Shown: one piece after another, positions 1 to 11,669 of the stretch
Layout of the letters: each line of letters begins with the position of its first letter
Position numbering within the stretch: the stretch's first letter is position 1
Program-made: the position numbers and the translations under genes
Notes under the pieces: generated by a model
Seen by the model: only the letters and a program-made list of their open reading frames with translations
The model's database searches: none
What the model was told of the DNA's origin: nothing
From: Deinococcus sp. Leaf326
GTDB lineage: Bacteria; Deinococcota; Deinococci; Deinococcales; Deinococcaceae
Reading direction: 5' to 3'
DNA length: 64,000 bases
NCBI RefSeq assembly: GCF_001424185.1
Contig: NZ_LMOM01000087.1
Coordinates: 1 to 64,000 of the forward strand

Positions 1-21
1 CAGGATCAAACTCTCCAAAAA
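1..21 (-). rRNA. rrs: 16S rRNA, 5' end only
   Basis: The first bases are the reverse complement of the conserved 16S start (GAGAGTTTGATCCTG), preceded by a T-run as in Deinococcus 16S. The gene runs leftward out of the window, so only about 21 bases are present. The exact mature 5' end is approximate. Confidence 0.9.
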
Positions 22-275
<254 letters not shown>

Positions 276-354
276 GCGTCCCGGGTCAAGGTTCATTGAA
301 CTTCCGGGGGAGCGCGTACTGCACAGCGGAAACCTGGGATGCGCCGGGCCGGGG

Positions 355-360
355 CATACT
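355..360 (+). promoter_or_regulatory. -10 box, leaderless start of racemase
   Basis: CATACT ends 5 bases before the ATG at 366, placing the transcription start at or beside the start codon. No good -35 box is visible. Confidence 0.45.
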
Positions 361-365
361 GGGGC

Positions 366-2293
<1,928 letters not shown>

Positions 2294-2319
2294 AAAACCG
2301 CCCCCGATAAGGAGGCGGC
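2294..2319 (-). terminator. Rho-independent terminator of the DUF4384 gene
   Basis: Read on the minus strand, an 8-bp GC stem (CCGCCTCC with GGGGGCGG, one G-T pair) and a 5-base loop are followed by TTTTT. It lies between the convergent GNAT and DUF4384 genes. Confidence 0.7.
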
Positions 2320-2344
2320 TGGTGAACATCAGGGAAACTGACCC

Positions 2345-2947
2345 TCAGTAGGTGACGTTGTAGAACGCCGTGTCGCTCTGCCAGTCGGTCTGCGGGACCG
2401 GCTGGGCGACGGGGTTGACCGGGTTCACCACGATGCTCAGCGCCTGCGCGAGCCCCTGGCTGGTCTGGGGCTTGACGGTGGCGAAGGCCTGGCCCTGGGT
2501 GTAGGTGCTCAGCTCGCTGAGGTTGAGCTGACGGCGGCTGGTAACGACCAGGACTCGGTTGAGACCGGTGGGGCCCCCCACCGTGTAGGTGAACTGGTCG
2601 CCCGTGGTGGGGAAGGCGCGGGTCTGGCCGGCACGCACGTAGTTACCGCCCGTCTTGTAGCGGTTGGGCAGGATCTGGTCGGTCGTGCCGTCGGGGTTCA
2701 CGTTGAACAGGTAGACATAGGAGTTCTCGTTGACGCTCGTGTAGAGCGTGATCGGCTCACCGACGCGGTAGTTGGGTGTCTGGGTGCCGCTGGGGTCCTT
2801 GTTGACCCAGACCTTGGCGGTCAGGGTGGTCTGGACCGGGTTGACGATGATGCTCTGGGCACTGATGACGGGCGCGGCGAAGGCGGGGGCAAGGACACTC
2901 GACAGGGCGGCGGTGCTCAGGGTCAGGGTGGTCAGCAGCTTCTTCAT
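2345..2947 (-). CDS. Secreted DUF4384-domain protein
   Basis: 200 residues starting with a clear signal peptide (MKKLL, hydrophobic core, cleavage near AFAAP). The rest fits the DUF4384 pattern: a beta-rich domain with Y-x-V-G-E-P-I and SVNENSYVYLFNVNPDGTT, commonly found in surface or periplasmic proteins of Deinococcus. The start is supported by an AGGAGG ribosome site ending about 8 bases upstream of ATG 2947, one of the few genes here with a classical Shine-Dalgarno sequence. The role is unknown; a cell-envelope location is likely. It stands alone between a terminator and the tRNA-Gln terminator. Confidence 0.8.
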   Translation of the reverse strand: MKKLLTTLTLSTAALSSVLAPAFAAPVISAQSIIVNPVQTTLTAKVWVNKDPSGTQTPNYRVGEPITLYTSVNENSYVYLFNVNPDGTTDQILPNRYKTGGNYVRAGQTRAFPTTGDQFTYTVGGPTGLNRVLVVTSRRQLNLSELSTYTQGQAFATVKPQTSQGLAQALSIVVNPVNPVAQPVPQTDWQSDTAFYNVTY

Positions 2948-3151
2948 GGTCGTTCCTCCTGTCCGGTGAAGGGTGGGGCCACCGCGTGGGCGGCGCCGGA
3001 CTGTTCCTGACCTCACCGTAGCCCCCCGCGCCTGACGGGCCGTGAGTCCCAGCTGACGCAAGATGAAGGCGGGTGCGACGCTCAAGACCGCGTCAGGAAC
3101 GTGAAAAAGCTGACCGGAGACTGACGTGCCGGCCAGACCTCGGCACAGAAA

Positions 3152-3180
3152 ACGGCGCCTCCACTTTTAGGAGGCGCCGT
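3152..3180 (-). terminator. Terminator after tRNA-Gln
   Basis: A perfect 11-bp stem (ACGGCGCCTCC at 3152-3162 with 3170-3180) is followed on the minus strand by a T-rich run. It lies 20 bases downstream of the tRNA. Confidence 0.8.
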
Positions 3181-3199
3181 GCTGGTGATTCCGGTCTTG

Positions 3200-3274
3200 T
3201 GGCAGGGATACTAGGATTCGAACCTAGACAAGCAGATCCAAAATCTACTGTGCTGCCATTACACCATATCCCTA
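3200..3274 (-). tRNA. tRNA-Gln (anticodon TTG)
   Basis: The minus strand folds as a 75-base tRNA: acceptor TAGGGAT with ATCCCTG, a T-loop GGTTCGAATCC, an anticodon stem GTAGA/TCTGC around loop TTTTGGA giving anticodon TTG, and an encoded CCA end. It reads CAA and CAG glutamine codons. It has its own promoter (3307-3336) and terminator (3152-3180), so it appears to be a single-gene unit. Confidence 0.95.
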
Positions 3275-3306
3275 GACAGCGGCCGGAGCCGTTTGCAGCG
3301 CATAAC

Positions 3307-3336
3307 AGTATGCCGGCCGCGGGTGCGGGGCGTCAA
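3307..3336 (-). promoter_or_regulatory. Promoter of tRNA-Gln
   Basis: On the minus strand TTGACG (3331-3336) and CATACT (3307-3312) are 18 bases apart, and transcription would start about 25 bases before the tRNA. The -35 box overlaps the last codons of the helicase gene. Confidence 0.6.
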
Positions 3337-5966
3337 GGTGTGGCGGTAGCGGCGGTACTTCCGGGCCCGACGACCGTGAGGCCCGCGAATTTCAGGAGCA
3401 GTTTCTTCTGGCCCACACCGGGAAAATACACGAGCACCTCGCGGCGATCTCCCTGGCCCGAGCCCTGCATGAAGACGCCGTCGCCGAACTTGACATGCCG
3501 CAGCCGCAGCGGCTGGGTGGTGTTCACGGCGCGCTGGATCTCACGGCTGGGAATGCCCAGGCGGGCGCTCACCTCGGGCAGCGAGAGGCCGTGTAGGTCG
3601 AGCAGTTCGCGCGCCTGGAGGGGCCAGGCGGGCGGCAGGGCCGGGGGCAGGTCGGGCAGTGCGGGGCGCTCGGCCGGGGCAGGGACCGCCTCGCCGAGCA
3701 GGCCGCGCAGCAGTTCGGCGGTGGCGGCCTTGTCGGTGGGCCGGCGCTCGCCGCTGGGCAGGAAGGGCGAGAAGCAGCGGCTCACGGCGATGCACTCGTA
3801 GCAGCCGCCCTCGGCCGTACAGCAGGTCTTGGTGGTCAGGGCGTAGGCGCGGCGCAGCAGGTCGTCCATGCTCTCGAAGGCGCGGCGCGACACGCCCAGG
3901 CCGCCCTGCCAGTCGTCGTACAGAAAGAAGTAGGTGTCGCGGCCCTCGCGGAAGGCTCCGGCGAGGTCGCCCTCGTCGCAGGCCACGCGCTCGGGGGTGA
4001 GTTTGAGCAGCAGGTGCTTGAGGGTATGCGCGACCGCCGTGGGTCGCTCGGTGGCCGCCGGGTCCAGGCCGATCTCCAGCGCGCTCGTGCGGAAGGGGGG
4101 CAGCTCGACCGCCTCGTCGTACAGGTGCTCGGAGAGCTTGTGGTCCTGCATCCGGTCCTGGATGCGCCCGCCGCAGTGTCCGCAGACGCGCTCGAAGGGG
4201 CCGGGCTCGCGATCGCAGCCGGTGCAGACGCGCTCGAAGACCTGGCGCATCATCGTGTACCCGGTGTACTGCCGCCGGATCAGGACCTCGCCGTGACGGT
4301 ACACGAGGGGGCCGCGCCGCACCCACTCGCCCATCATCACCGGCCGCACCGAGGTCGCGTGCAGGCCGCGGGTGAACAGGTTGGCGGCCGCGTACTTCTC
4401 GACCAGGATCGCGGTGCCGGGCGGGGCCGCCTCCCAGCGCGCCACCTTGTAGCCCTGGCCGTCGAGGGTAAACACCGCGCCCTCGTGCTTCTCGGTCAGG
4501 GCGTAGTGCTGGCTGGGCGATTCGAGCGGCGCGTCGAAGGCCTTCGGGCCCAGCCGCTCCCACTCGCCCACCTCTATGACCGCGAATTTGGCGCTGCCCT
4601 CGCCGCGCAGGTTCCAGTAGCGGCTGCGGACCAGGGGGGCGCCCGTCTCCAGGCCCGCTGCCCGACGTTCCTCCTGCGCGCGGCCCTCGTGCCGGGGGGC
4701 GAGGTAGGGGTTGGCCGCCTCCACGACTGCCTTCTCGATGGGGCCGGTCAGCAGTTCATGGAAGTTGCCCGCGTTGCTGTAAAAGGCGTCCACCGGCTGC
4801 GGTACGCCCTGTTCGTTCAGGGCCGGGAGATACAGCACCAGCCCCGACGCGACCCGCCCCGCGCGCCCCGCCATCTGCCGGAAGGCCATGCGTGACCCCG
4901 GATAGCCGTCGATGATGACCACCTCCAGGTCGCCGATGTCCACCCCGGCCTCCAGCGCGTTGGTGGCGAACATGACCCCCGACTTGGCCCGCCGGAATTC
5001 GGAGAGGCGGCCCTCGCGGTCGCTGGTGCCGGCCATATACAGGTGCGCGTGCCGGGCGTACCCCGGCTGGGCGCGGTAGGTGCCGTACAGCCGTGCGGCC
5101 CGCGAGCGCCCCCGGAAAAAGGCCAGGGTCTTGAGGCCGTGCGCGGCGCTGGAACTCACGACCGCGTCCCAGAAGCGCCGGGGCTGACCTCTGTGGTCGG
5201 CGAGGTAATAGCGTTTGCCGTGCCGCGCCGCGCCCGACTCGCGGACCTCGGTCACGTCTATGCCGGTGAGCTCGCGCGCGAACTCGGCCGGATTGCCGAT
5301 GGTGGCGGTCGAGAGCACGAGCTGCGGGGCGGCGCCCAGGGCGCGCGCGAGGTCGAGCAGGCGGCGCAGCATTCCCGCGACCTCGCTGCCAAAGCCCCCG
5401 CGATAGGTGTGCGCCTCGTCGAGCACGATGAACGACAGGCGTTTCAGGAAGGCGCGGACGGCGGGGCGGTCCAGCGACCAGTGCAGCTTGTCGGGCGTGG
5501 CCGTGACCATCCGCACGTCACTGCGGAACACCTCGCTGGGCTGGGCCTGGCCGTGAAAGGCCGCGATCTCCCAGGGAAACCCGCCGCGTTCCTGAAAGGT
5601 GCGCAACTTGTCGCGCTGGTCCTGCCCCAGCGCCACGAGCGGATAGATGAACAGCGCTGTGGCGTCCGGGTCACGTTCCAGGCGCTCGAACACGGCCGGA
5701 AAGAAGGCGCCCGTCTTGCCGCTCGCGGTGGGGGTCGTGACGATCACGTCCTGGCCGGCGGCCATCAGGCGGTAGGTCTCGGCCTGATGCGCGTAGACCT
5801 CGGGAAAGCCGAAGCCCGCGCGCACCGCTGGGGACCAACCCAGCTCGGCAGCGGGGACGGTGCGGGCCTCTTGCACCTCCTCCTCGTGCAGCAGCGCCGC
5901 CCCTCCGCCCAGGATGTCGCGCAGGAACAGCTCCAGGCGGGCATAGGGCGAGCGGGCGGCAAACAC
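3333..5966 (-). CDS. DEAD/DEAH-box helicase with DUF1998 domain (MrfA/YprA-like)
   Basis: An 877-residue superfamily 2 helicase. Motif I is TASGKT near residue 82, motif II is DEAH near residue 188, and the helicase C domain has MFATNALEAGVDIGDL and QMAGRAGR. The C-terminal half fits DUF1998, with cysteine pairs CTGCD/CGHCGG and a CCTAEGGCYECIAVSRC cluster expected to bind zinc. This architecture matches Bacillus MrfA, a 3'-5' helicase of a mitomycin C excision repair pathway; repair here is inferred from the family. The start is GTG, 7 bases after a TACACT -10 box, so the mRNA is probably leaderless. The extreme C-terminus adds about 120 residues with a helix-turn-helix-like segment. Confidence 0.85.
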   Translation of the reverse strand: MFAARSPYARLELFLRDILGGGAALLHEEEVQEARTVPAAELGWSPAVRAGFGFPEVYAHQAETYRLMAAGQDVIVTTPTASGKTGAFFPAVFERLERDPDATALFIYPLVALGQDQRDKLRTFQERGGFPWEIAAFHGQAQPSEVFRSDVRMVTATPDKLHWSLDRPAVRAFLKRLSFIVLDEAHTYRGGFGSEVAGMLRRLLDLARALGAAPQLVLSTATIGNPAEFARELTGIDVTEVRESGAARHGKRYYLADHRGQPRRFWDAVVSSSAAHGLKTLAFFRGRSRAARLYGTYRAQPGYARHAHLYMAGTSDREGRLSEFRRAKSGVMFATNALEAGVDIGDLEVVIIDGYPGSRMAFRQMAGRAGRVASGLVLYLPALNEQGVPQPVDAFYSNAGNFHELLTGPIEKAVVEAANPYLAPRHEGRAQEERRAAGLETGAPLVRSRYWNLRGEGSAKFAVIEVGEWERLGPKAFDAPLESPSQHYALTEKHEGAVFTLDGQGYKVARWEAAPPGTAILVEKYAAANLFTRGLHATSVRPVMMGEWVRRGPLVYRHGEVLIRRQYTGYTMMRQVFERVCTGCDREPGPFERVCGHCGGRIQDRMQDHKLSEHLYDEAVELPPFRTSALEIGLDPAATERPTAVAHTLKHLLLKLTPERVACDEGDLAGAFREGRDTYFFLYDDWQGGLGVSRRAFESMDDLLRRAYALTTKTCCTAEGGCYECIAVSRCFSPFLPSGERRPTDKAATAELLRGLLGEAVPAPAERPALPDLPPALPPAWPLQARELLDLHGLSLPEVSARLGIPSREIQRAVNTTQPLRLRHVKFGDGVFMQGSGQGDRREVLVYFPGVGQKKLLLKFAGLTVVGPGSTAATATP

Positions 5967-5973
5967 GCCCCCG

Positions 5974-5979
5974 AGTGTA
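5974..5979 (-). promoter_or_regulatory. -10 box, leaderless helicase transcript
   Basis: TACACT on the minus strand ends 7 bases before the GTG start at 5966. Confidence 0.6.
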
Positions 5980-6081
5980 GGGCGCGGCCGCTGGGCGCGG
6001 AGGAAGTTGGGTCACGGTGGGGGGTAGGACCCGGCCGGAGACACGCGGTCAGCCGGCACAAACGCCCCCCGGCGCCGGTGC

Positions 6082-6087
6082 TACGCT
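6082..6087 (+). promoter_or_regulatory. -10 box, leaderless mqnC transcript
   Basis: TACGCT ends 7 bases before ATG 6095. It is back to back with the helicase promoter. Confidence 0.6.
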
Positions 6088-6094
6088 CCTGGGT

Positions 6095-7291
<1,197 letters not shown>

Positions 7292-7306
7292 CCCGGAGGG
7301 CCGGAG

Positions 7307-7678
7307 ATGACACAGGTCACGGGCAGTCTGGGAGTCGCCTGTGAAAGCCGGGGCGCGGACGTCTGGCGGCTCGAAGCCCAGCTGCATGTGGCCGACGGAA
7401 CCGCTCTGCGCCGCGAACTGGAGCGCCGCGGGCTGTGGGCCTGTGGCCGTCCTGGCGATCTGAGCACCCTGCTCGACGCGCACCTGCTCTTCGGCGACGA
7501 CCCGGTCTCGCACGAGACGGCCCTGAGCGTGGCCGACCTGGGCGAGCTGGCTGCCGCCCTCGCCCTGAGCCGCCGTCACGACGACCTGGGCGCGCAGTTG
7601 CTCGCCTGGTATGCCCTGGCCCGCTCGCTGGAAGCCAGCGGACGCCCTGCGCGCCTGCTCGTGTGGTGTGCGGGGTAG
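7307..7678 (+). CDS. Hypothetical protein
   Basis: 123 residues, not recognised. The protein is helix-rich and leucine-rich without signal peptide or membrane segment, so it is probably cytosolic. A GGAGG sequence lies 8 bases before ATG 7307 and the gene begins 15 bases after mqnC, so it is likely co-transcribed. No function in menaquinone synthesis can be argued beyond proximity. Confidence 0.7.
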   Translation: MTQVTGSLGVACESRGADVWRLEAQLHVADGTALRRELERRGLWACGRPGDLSTLLDAHLLFGDDPVSHETALSVADLGELAAALALSRRHDDLGAQLLAWYALARSLEASGRPARLLVWCAG

Positions 7679-7747
7679 CCTCTCGGCACACCACCGACGT
7701 TAAGCCCACCGGAACGTAGCCGGCAGACGGGCGTCAGCTTCACCCGG

Positions 7748-7753
7748 CATACT
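7748..7753 (+). promoter_or_regulatory. -10 box, leaderless start
   Basis: CATACT ends 6 bases before ATG 7760, so the predicted transcription start is the A of the start codon. Confidence 0.55.
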
Positions 7754-7759
7754 CGAGAG

Positions 7760-9532
7760 ATGCTGTCTGCTGTGCGCCGCGCTGTCCGGAACTTCCATAC
7801 CCGAAAAAGAACGCTTGCCCTGGGGGCGGCGCTCCTGCTAGGCCTGCCTGCCGTCACCTCTCCGGCTCAGGCGGCCGTGGCTTCGGTCGGGGCGGTGCAG
7901 CTGACGGTCAGCACCGACCAGAACGCGGCGTACTTGAATGGAGAAAGTGTACGCCTGCAGGCCGCGCCGCGCAACGTACAGGGCCGGGTCATGCTGCCGC
8001 TGCGTGAGGCGGCGGCGCTGCTGGGGCAGCCGTTGGTGGGCAGCGCCACGCTGCAGCTCGGGCGCCTGAGTGTGGACTCGGCGCGCCTGAGCGCCTCGCT
8101 GGCCGGCGCGGCGCAGCCCGAGGGCAACGTGGCGTCGGTGGGGGGCGTGCTGTACGTCAGTGCTCGCCTGCTGGCCGACGCGCTGGGGGCCAACTTCAGC
8201 AGCGACAACGCTGGCCGCACCCTGACTATCACGGCGCTGCGCGATGGCGGCAATCCCTTGTCGCCCCAGGCCCGCTTCTCGACCGACAAGAACGTGTACG
8301 CGCCGGGCGAGCGTGTGGTCTACACCGAGTACCCCTTCGACCCAGACGGCGCCGACATCACCGCGCGGCGCTGGACCGGGCGGCAGGAGGTGTACTTCCA
8401 GCCGGGCACGTACACCATCTCGCTGCAGGTCACGAACGCGCGTGGCCTCCAGAGCGCGCCCTTTACCCGGACCATCCGCGTGGAGGGCACGCCCATCGAC
8501 ACACCGCTGACCTACGCCCTGAAGTACGCCGACCCTGGCGAGAGTTTCGCCGACGCGCAGGTGCTGACCTACCCGGCGGCGCCGGCGCAGCTCGTGGCCG
8601 GGCCCAATTTCCCTCTGCTGTTCAGTGACAGTCCCGAGGCCCCCACCCAGAGCGGTGTGCTGTACCAAGACACGGTTGAGGGCCGCGCGCGCCTGCTGGC
8701 CTACCACCTCAACGCGCTGGGGCGGCCGGCGCGGCTGTACGTCATGGCCCGCAACCTGGAGACGCGCCCGGTCGAGGTCCGCACCGAGCGCCTGGGCGAA
8801 ACGGCCCCGACCCGCGTCGAGGGCCAGCTCGGGCAGGTCACGCTGCTCGAATACTTCGCCAGCACGGCTGCCCAGACCCTGACGCTCGCGCCGGGGCAGA
8901 CGGCCGCCGCCTACGCCAGCCCCACGCTGGGGGCGGGCAGCGGCGTGAACGTGCTGCAGGACCTCACGACGAGCGGCCGGGTCGAGCTGACCTTCCTGTT
9001 TCTGGAAGACGGCCTGCCGCCCACCCAGCAGGTCATGCAGCAGCTTCCGTACCTGCCGCTGGACGGCCGGCACCAGCGCGGCACCTTTCCGGGCGCGGTG
9101 CGTTCGCTGCGCGTGAACCTGACCACCCTGCCCGCCCGCATCGTGATCGGGGACGGGCAGGTGGACCCGGTGGTCATGGGGGTGGACCGCCTGACCGGTC
9201 AGCCCATGCGTCTGAGCGGCAACTACGGCGTGCTGTACGACCTGGAGGTCAACGGCGCGGCGGGCACGGCCGTGGCCCTCAGTCCGCGCGGCGGTCTGTA
9301 CCGGGGTGCCATGAACATCGTGGACGGCCCGATTACCCAGGCGATCAAGCTGCCGCGCACCGGCAACGCCCTGCTCCCCGATCAGCCGGTGATGCTGTGG
9401 CGGCCCCTGTCCGACCAGCTCAACATCGATTTCATTCCGGCCAGTGGCAGCAACCTGCCGGTGAGCCTGGTCTTCTACCGCGCCCGGCCCCAGCTCGGCC
9501 AGGGAGGCGGTCTCAAGACCTACCAGCCCTGA
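7760..9532 (+). CDS. Secreted protein with copper amine oxidase N-terminal-like domain
   Basis: 590 residues. An arginine-rich N-terminus and a hydrophobic stretch ending in PAQAA form a signal peptide. Residues about 45-155 resemble the copper amine oxidase-like N-terminal domain (PF07833), with YLNGESVRLQ and VMLPLREAAALLG, a fold common in secreted cell-envelope proteins and unrelated to amine oxidase catalysis. A PKD-like segment follows (FSTDKNVYAPGERVVYTEY), then a long beta-rich region not recognised. It is probably located outside the membrane. The start is set by the -10 box 6 bases upstream. It appears to be a single-gene unit. Confidence 0.8.
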   Translation: MLSAVRRAVRNFHTRKRTLALGAALLLGLPAVTSPAQAAVASVGAVQLTVSTDQNAAYLNGESVRLQAAPRNVQGRVMLPLREAAALLGQPLVGSATLQLGRLSVDSARLSASLAGAAQPEGNVASVGGVLYVSARLLADALGANFSSDNAGRTLTITALRDGGNPLSPQARFSTDKNVYAPGERVVYTEYPFDPDGADITARRWTGRQEVYFQPGTYTISLQVTNARGLQSAPFTRTIRVEGTPIDTPLTYALKYADPGESFADAQVLTYPAAPAQLVAGPNFPLLFSDSPEAPTQSGVLYQDTVEGRARLLAYHLNALGRPARLYVMARNLETRPVEVRTERLGETAPTRVEGQLGQVTLLEYFASTAAQTLTLAPGQTAAAYASPTLGAGSGVNVLQDLTTSGRVELTFLFLEDGLPPTQQVMQQLPYLPLDGRHQRGTFPGAVRSLRVNLTTLPARIVIGDGQVDPVVMGVDRLTGQPMRLSGNYGVLYDLEVNGAAGTAVALSPRGGLYRGAMNIVDGPITQAIKLPRTGNALLPDQPVMLWRPLSDQLNIDFIPASGSNLPVSLVFYRARPQLGQGGGLKTYQP

Positions 9533-9626
9533 CCGCGCCAGGGTCAGGTCGGCCGGCCCTGGTGACTTCCCGAATGGTGAAGCGCTTCCACATCCAGGGC
9601 CGGCTCCGGCATGGTGTCATGCGGTC

Positions 9627-9947
9627 ATGACGCAGAACACCGGCCGGCAGACGATCGTGGTGCGCGGGGCATGGACAGGGCCCGTTACGGACCCTCACCG
9701 GCAGTTCAGCGGAGAAGTCACCGAGTCGGATGTGGCCGGCATAGAGACGGGGCAGGCGGTCGGTGTGAGCTTTACCGGCAGCGAGAGCCGGGTGCCGGGG
9801 GCCCGAGAGCACGGCAAATACGTCCTGAGCCTGGGTGAGCGGTCCCTGCCGCTGGTGAGCTTCACGTGCGACCAGACCGGCAAGTCCGGCCATGCGGGCC
9901 ACGACGACACCCAGCCGGCCGAGTGGTGCGCGGTGGTCGTGCAGTAG
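9627..9947 (+). CDS. Small hypothetical protein
   Basis: 106 residues, not recognised. The sequence is polar, starts MTQNTGRQT, and has two cysteines (in SFTCDQT and EWCAV) and a short HAGHDD stretch. No signal peptide or membrane segment is visible. The ATG at 9627 has a weak -10-like TGTCAT ending 6 bases upstream, and no Shine-Dalgarno sequence. Codon use is like its neighbours, which supports a real gene, but confidence is moderate. Confidence 0.6.
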   Translation: MTQNTGRQTIVVRGAWTGPVTDPHRQFSGEVTESDVAGIETGQAVGVSFTGSESRVPGAREHGKYVLSLGERSLPLVSFTCDQTGKSGHAGHDDTQPAEWCAVVVQ

Positions 9948-9988
9948 GACCCCGAGGACCCGGAAGGGTGCAGCCCGCAGCGGAGCGC

Positions 9989-9994
9989 TATGCT
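9989..9994 (+). promoter_or_regulatory. -10 box with short leader
   Basis: TATGCT lies 41 bases before ATG 10036. The leader of about 35 bases contains GGAGG at 10021-10025, so this gene has a conventional ribosome site, unlike most here. Confidence 0.5.
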
Positions 9995-10035
9995 GGGGCT
10001 ACATCCCATCCCATATCCACGGAGGCTCAGACCCC

Positions 10036-10335
10036 ATGCCCGTCAAGATCCGGATTTACGGAAAGGAAGCCGTCTTCACGCGGGGCTGCTGGACCTGCGA
10101 GGACGAGAGCCTGCTCGCCATGCTTGAGTCGCTCGCCGATCCACGCGCCGTCACCGAGGTTGAGGAACACGCACACGCCCTGTATGCCGCTGGGCGCTAC
10201 GGCGGAGTGATCGCGGTGGGGGAGGGCTGGGAGGCTGCTCCGCACCCCGCCCCCGAGATCCGGCTCGAAGACTTCGCCCCGGCCCGGCAGCCCGAGCGCG
10301 CCGGCTGGCTCAGTTTCCTGCGCCGGAGAAAATAG
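10036..10335 (+). CDS. Small hypothetical protein
   Basis: 99 residues, not recognised. It begins MPVKIRIYGKEAVFTRGCWTCEDESLL, with a Cys-x-x-Cys pair (residues about 18-21) placed as in a glutaredoxin-like N-terminus, then an alpha-helical segment and a C-terminal Arg/Lys cluster. A thiol-redox or metal-binding role is a guess only. ATG 10036 is preceded by GGAGG. The asd attenuator promoter lies just downstream, so the unit ends here. Confidence 0.7.
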   Translation: MPVKIRIYGKEAVFTRGCWTCEDESLLAMLESLADPRAVTEVEEHAHALYAAGRYGGVIAVGEGWEAAPHPAPEIRLEDFAPARQPERAGWLSFLRRRK

Positions 10336-10383
10336 CCCGGGTCTCCGGCCGCGCCCCGTGAGTGCGAGCTTTAGGCAGGCAGC

Positions 10384-10412
10384 TTGACCCCCGGCCCCCC
10401 AGCCCCTACGCT
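10384..10412 (+). promoter_or_regulatory. Promoter of the asd leader
   Basis: TTGACC (10384-10389) and TACGCT (10407-10412) are exactly 17 bases apart. The predicted start of transcription is base 10419, the A of the leader-peptide ATG. This is the clearest -35/-10 pair among the leaderless units. Confidence 0.8.
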
Positions 10413-10418
10413 GCGGTC

Positions 10419-10451
10419 ATGTCCGGCCGCGCGATTATTACTACTCCCTAG
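10419..10451 (+). CDS. Putative Thr/Ile leader peptide of asd
   Basis: A 10-codon frame reading [10 protein letters not shown] begins exactly where transcription is predicted to start, so it would be translated as a leaderless mRNA. It contains ATT ATT ACT ACT, tandem isoleucine and threonine codons in forms uncommon in this GC-rich DNA. Asd feeds threonine and isoleucine synthesis, and the frame is followed at once by an antiterminator/terminator hairpin pair, the classical layout of ribosome-mediated attenuation as in the E. coli thr leader. No homologous leader is known to me for Deinococcus. Confidence 0.75.
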   Translation: MSGRAIITTP

Positions 10452-10480
10452 GGGCGTGGCCCGTGTTCGGCCACCGCCCC
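10451..10480 (+). promoter_or_regulatory. Antiterminator hairpin of the asd attenuator
   Basis: GGGGCG and TGGCC (10451-10461) pair with GGCCA and CGCCCC (10469-10480), 11 bp with one bulged C and a 7-base loop. Its 3' arm contains the 5' arm of the terminator (10473-10479), so the two hairpins exclude each other. A ribosome reaching the leader stop codon (10449-10451) would mask the 5' arm. Confidence 0.7.
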
Positions 10481-10506
10481 GCATATCGCGTTGGGCGGTT
10501 TTTTTT
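10473..10506 (+). terminator. Attenuator terminator upstream of asd
   Basis: ACCGCCC (10473-10479) pairs with GGGCGGT (10493-10499) and is followed by eight Ts (10499-10506), a textbook intrinsic terminator located 29 bases before the asd start codon and downstream of its promoter. Confidence 0.85.
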
Positions 10507-10534
10507 GGACGTTTCGACATACAGGAGGGCACAG

Positions 10535-11554
10535 ATGCGCGTAGCGATTGTGGGAGCCACCGGGGCCGTGGGGCACGAACTGTTGCAGGTACTTGAAAAG
10601 AGCAGCCTGCGTTTCGACGAGCTGCTGCTGTACGCCTCGCCGCGTTCGGCGGGCAGCACCCTGAAGTTCAGGGGAGAGGACCTGACGGTGCAGGTGACGC
10701 CGGAAGGCGCCATTGACGCCGACCTGATCCTGGCGTCGGCGGGCGGCAGCGTGAGTCAGGCGCTCGCGCCCAGGTGGGTCGAGGGGGGCGCCGTGGTCAT
10801 CGACAATTCCAGCGCCTTCCGCTACGACCCCGAAGTGCCGCTGGTGGTGCCCGAGGTCAACGGGCCGGCCGCGCTGCGCCACAAGGGAATCATCGCCAAT
10901 CCCAACTGCACGACCGCTATCGCGGTGGTGGCTGTCGCGCCCCTGCACCGTGAATACGGCGTCCGGCGCATGATCGTCAGCACCTACCAGGCGACGAGCG
11001 GGGCTGGTCAGAAGGGCATGGACGAACTGCTCACCCAGACCCACAAGGTGCTGCACGGCCAGGAAGCGGAGGCGGAGGTCTTTGCGCATCCGATTCCCTT
11101 CAACGTCATTCCGCACATCGACGCCTTCCAGGACAACGGTTACACCAAGGAAGAGATGAAGGTGATCTGGGAGACGCGCAAGATTCTGGAAGACGAATCG
11201 TTGCAGATCAGTTGCACCGCCGTGCGCATTCCCACCCTGCGTACCCACAGCGAGGCCATCACGCTCGACCTCGAGCGCCCCGCCACTCCCGAGGCCGCCC
11301 GCGCCCTGCTGGCCAGTGCAGCGGGCGTCGAGGTGCGTGACGACCCGGCAGGCAGGCTCTACCCCATGCCCCTGACCGCGAGCGGCAAGTACGACGTGGA
11401 GGTCGGCCGTATCCGTCCGTCGCTGGTGTTCGAGGGGGGGCTGGACCTGTTCGTGGCCGGCGACCAGCTTTTGAAGGGCGCCGCCCTGAACGCCGTGCAG
11501 ATCGCGGAGTACCTCCAGCAGCAGGGCGCGCTGAAGGAAAAGCAGCGGGCGTAG
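10535..11554 (+). CDS. asd: Aspartate-semialdehyde dehydrogenase
   Basis: 339 residues. It reduces aspartyl phosphate to aspartate semialdehyde with NADPH, the branch point to lysine/diaminopimelate, methionine, threonine and isoleucine, in the cytosol. The N-terminal nucleotide-binding motif is GATGAVG (residues about 7-13), the active-site cysteine is in NPNCTT, and the conserved [10 protein letters not shown] segment follows. Start ATG 10535 has an AGGAGG ribosome site. It differs from most genes here in having a 115-base leader that encodes a leader peptide and terminator, so expression is probably controlled by threonine/isoleucine supply. A short intergenic stretch separates it from convergent rlmH. 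Confidence 0.95.
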   Translation: MRVAIVGATGAVGHELLQVLEKSSLRFDELLLYASPRSAGSTLKFRGEDLTVQVTPEGAIDADLILASAGGSVSQALAPRWVEGGAVVIDNSSAFRYDPEVPLVVPEVNGPAALRHKGIIANPNCTTAIAVVAVAPLHREYGVRRMIVSTYQATSGAGQKGMDELLTQTHKVLHGQEAEAEVFAHPIPFNVIPHIDAFQDNGYTKEEMKVIWETRKILEDESLQISCTAVRIPTLRTHSEAITLDLERPATPEAARALLASAAGVEVRDDPAGRLYPMPLTASGKYDVEVGRIRPSLVFEGGLDLFVAGDQLLKGAALNAVQIAEYLQQQGALKEKQRA

Positions 11555-11669
11555 CTCCGCAGGTGGGTAAGAAGTGGGAGAGCCGACCAGTTCCTACCCC
11601 TCTCCTACAAGCTACGAGCCACAAGCCCCCGGGGCCTTTCCTACTTCCTCCCCACCAACCACCGCCCTC

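Noticed and set aside
7838..9073. 411-codon minus-strand frame opposite the secreted protein
   Set aside because: Composition (RRGVQ-type, many His/Arg) and lack of any motif mark it as a shadow; the plus-strand frame has a signal peptide and recognisable domain.
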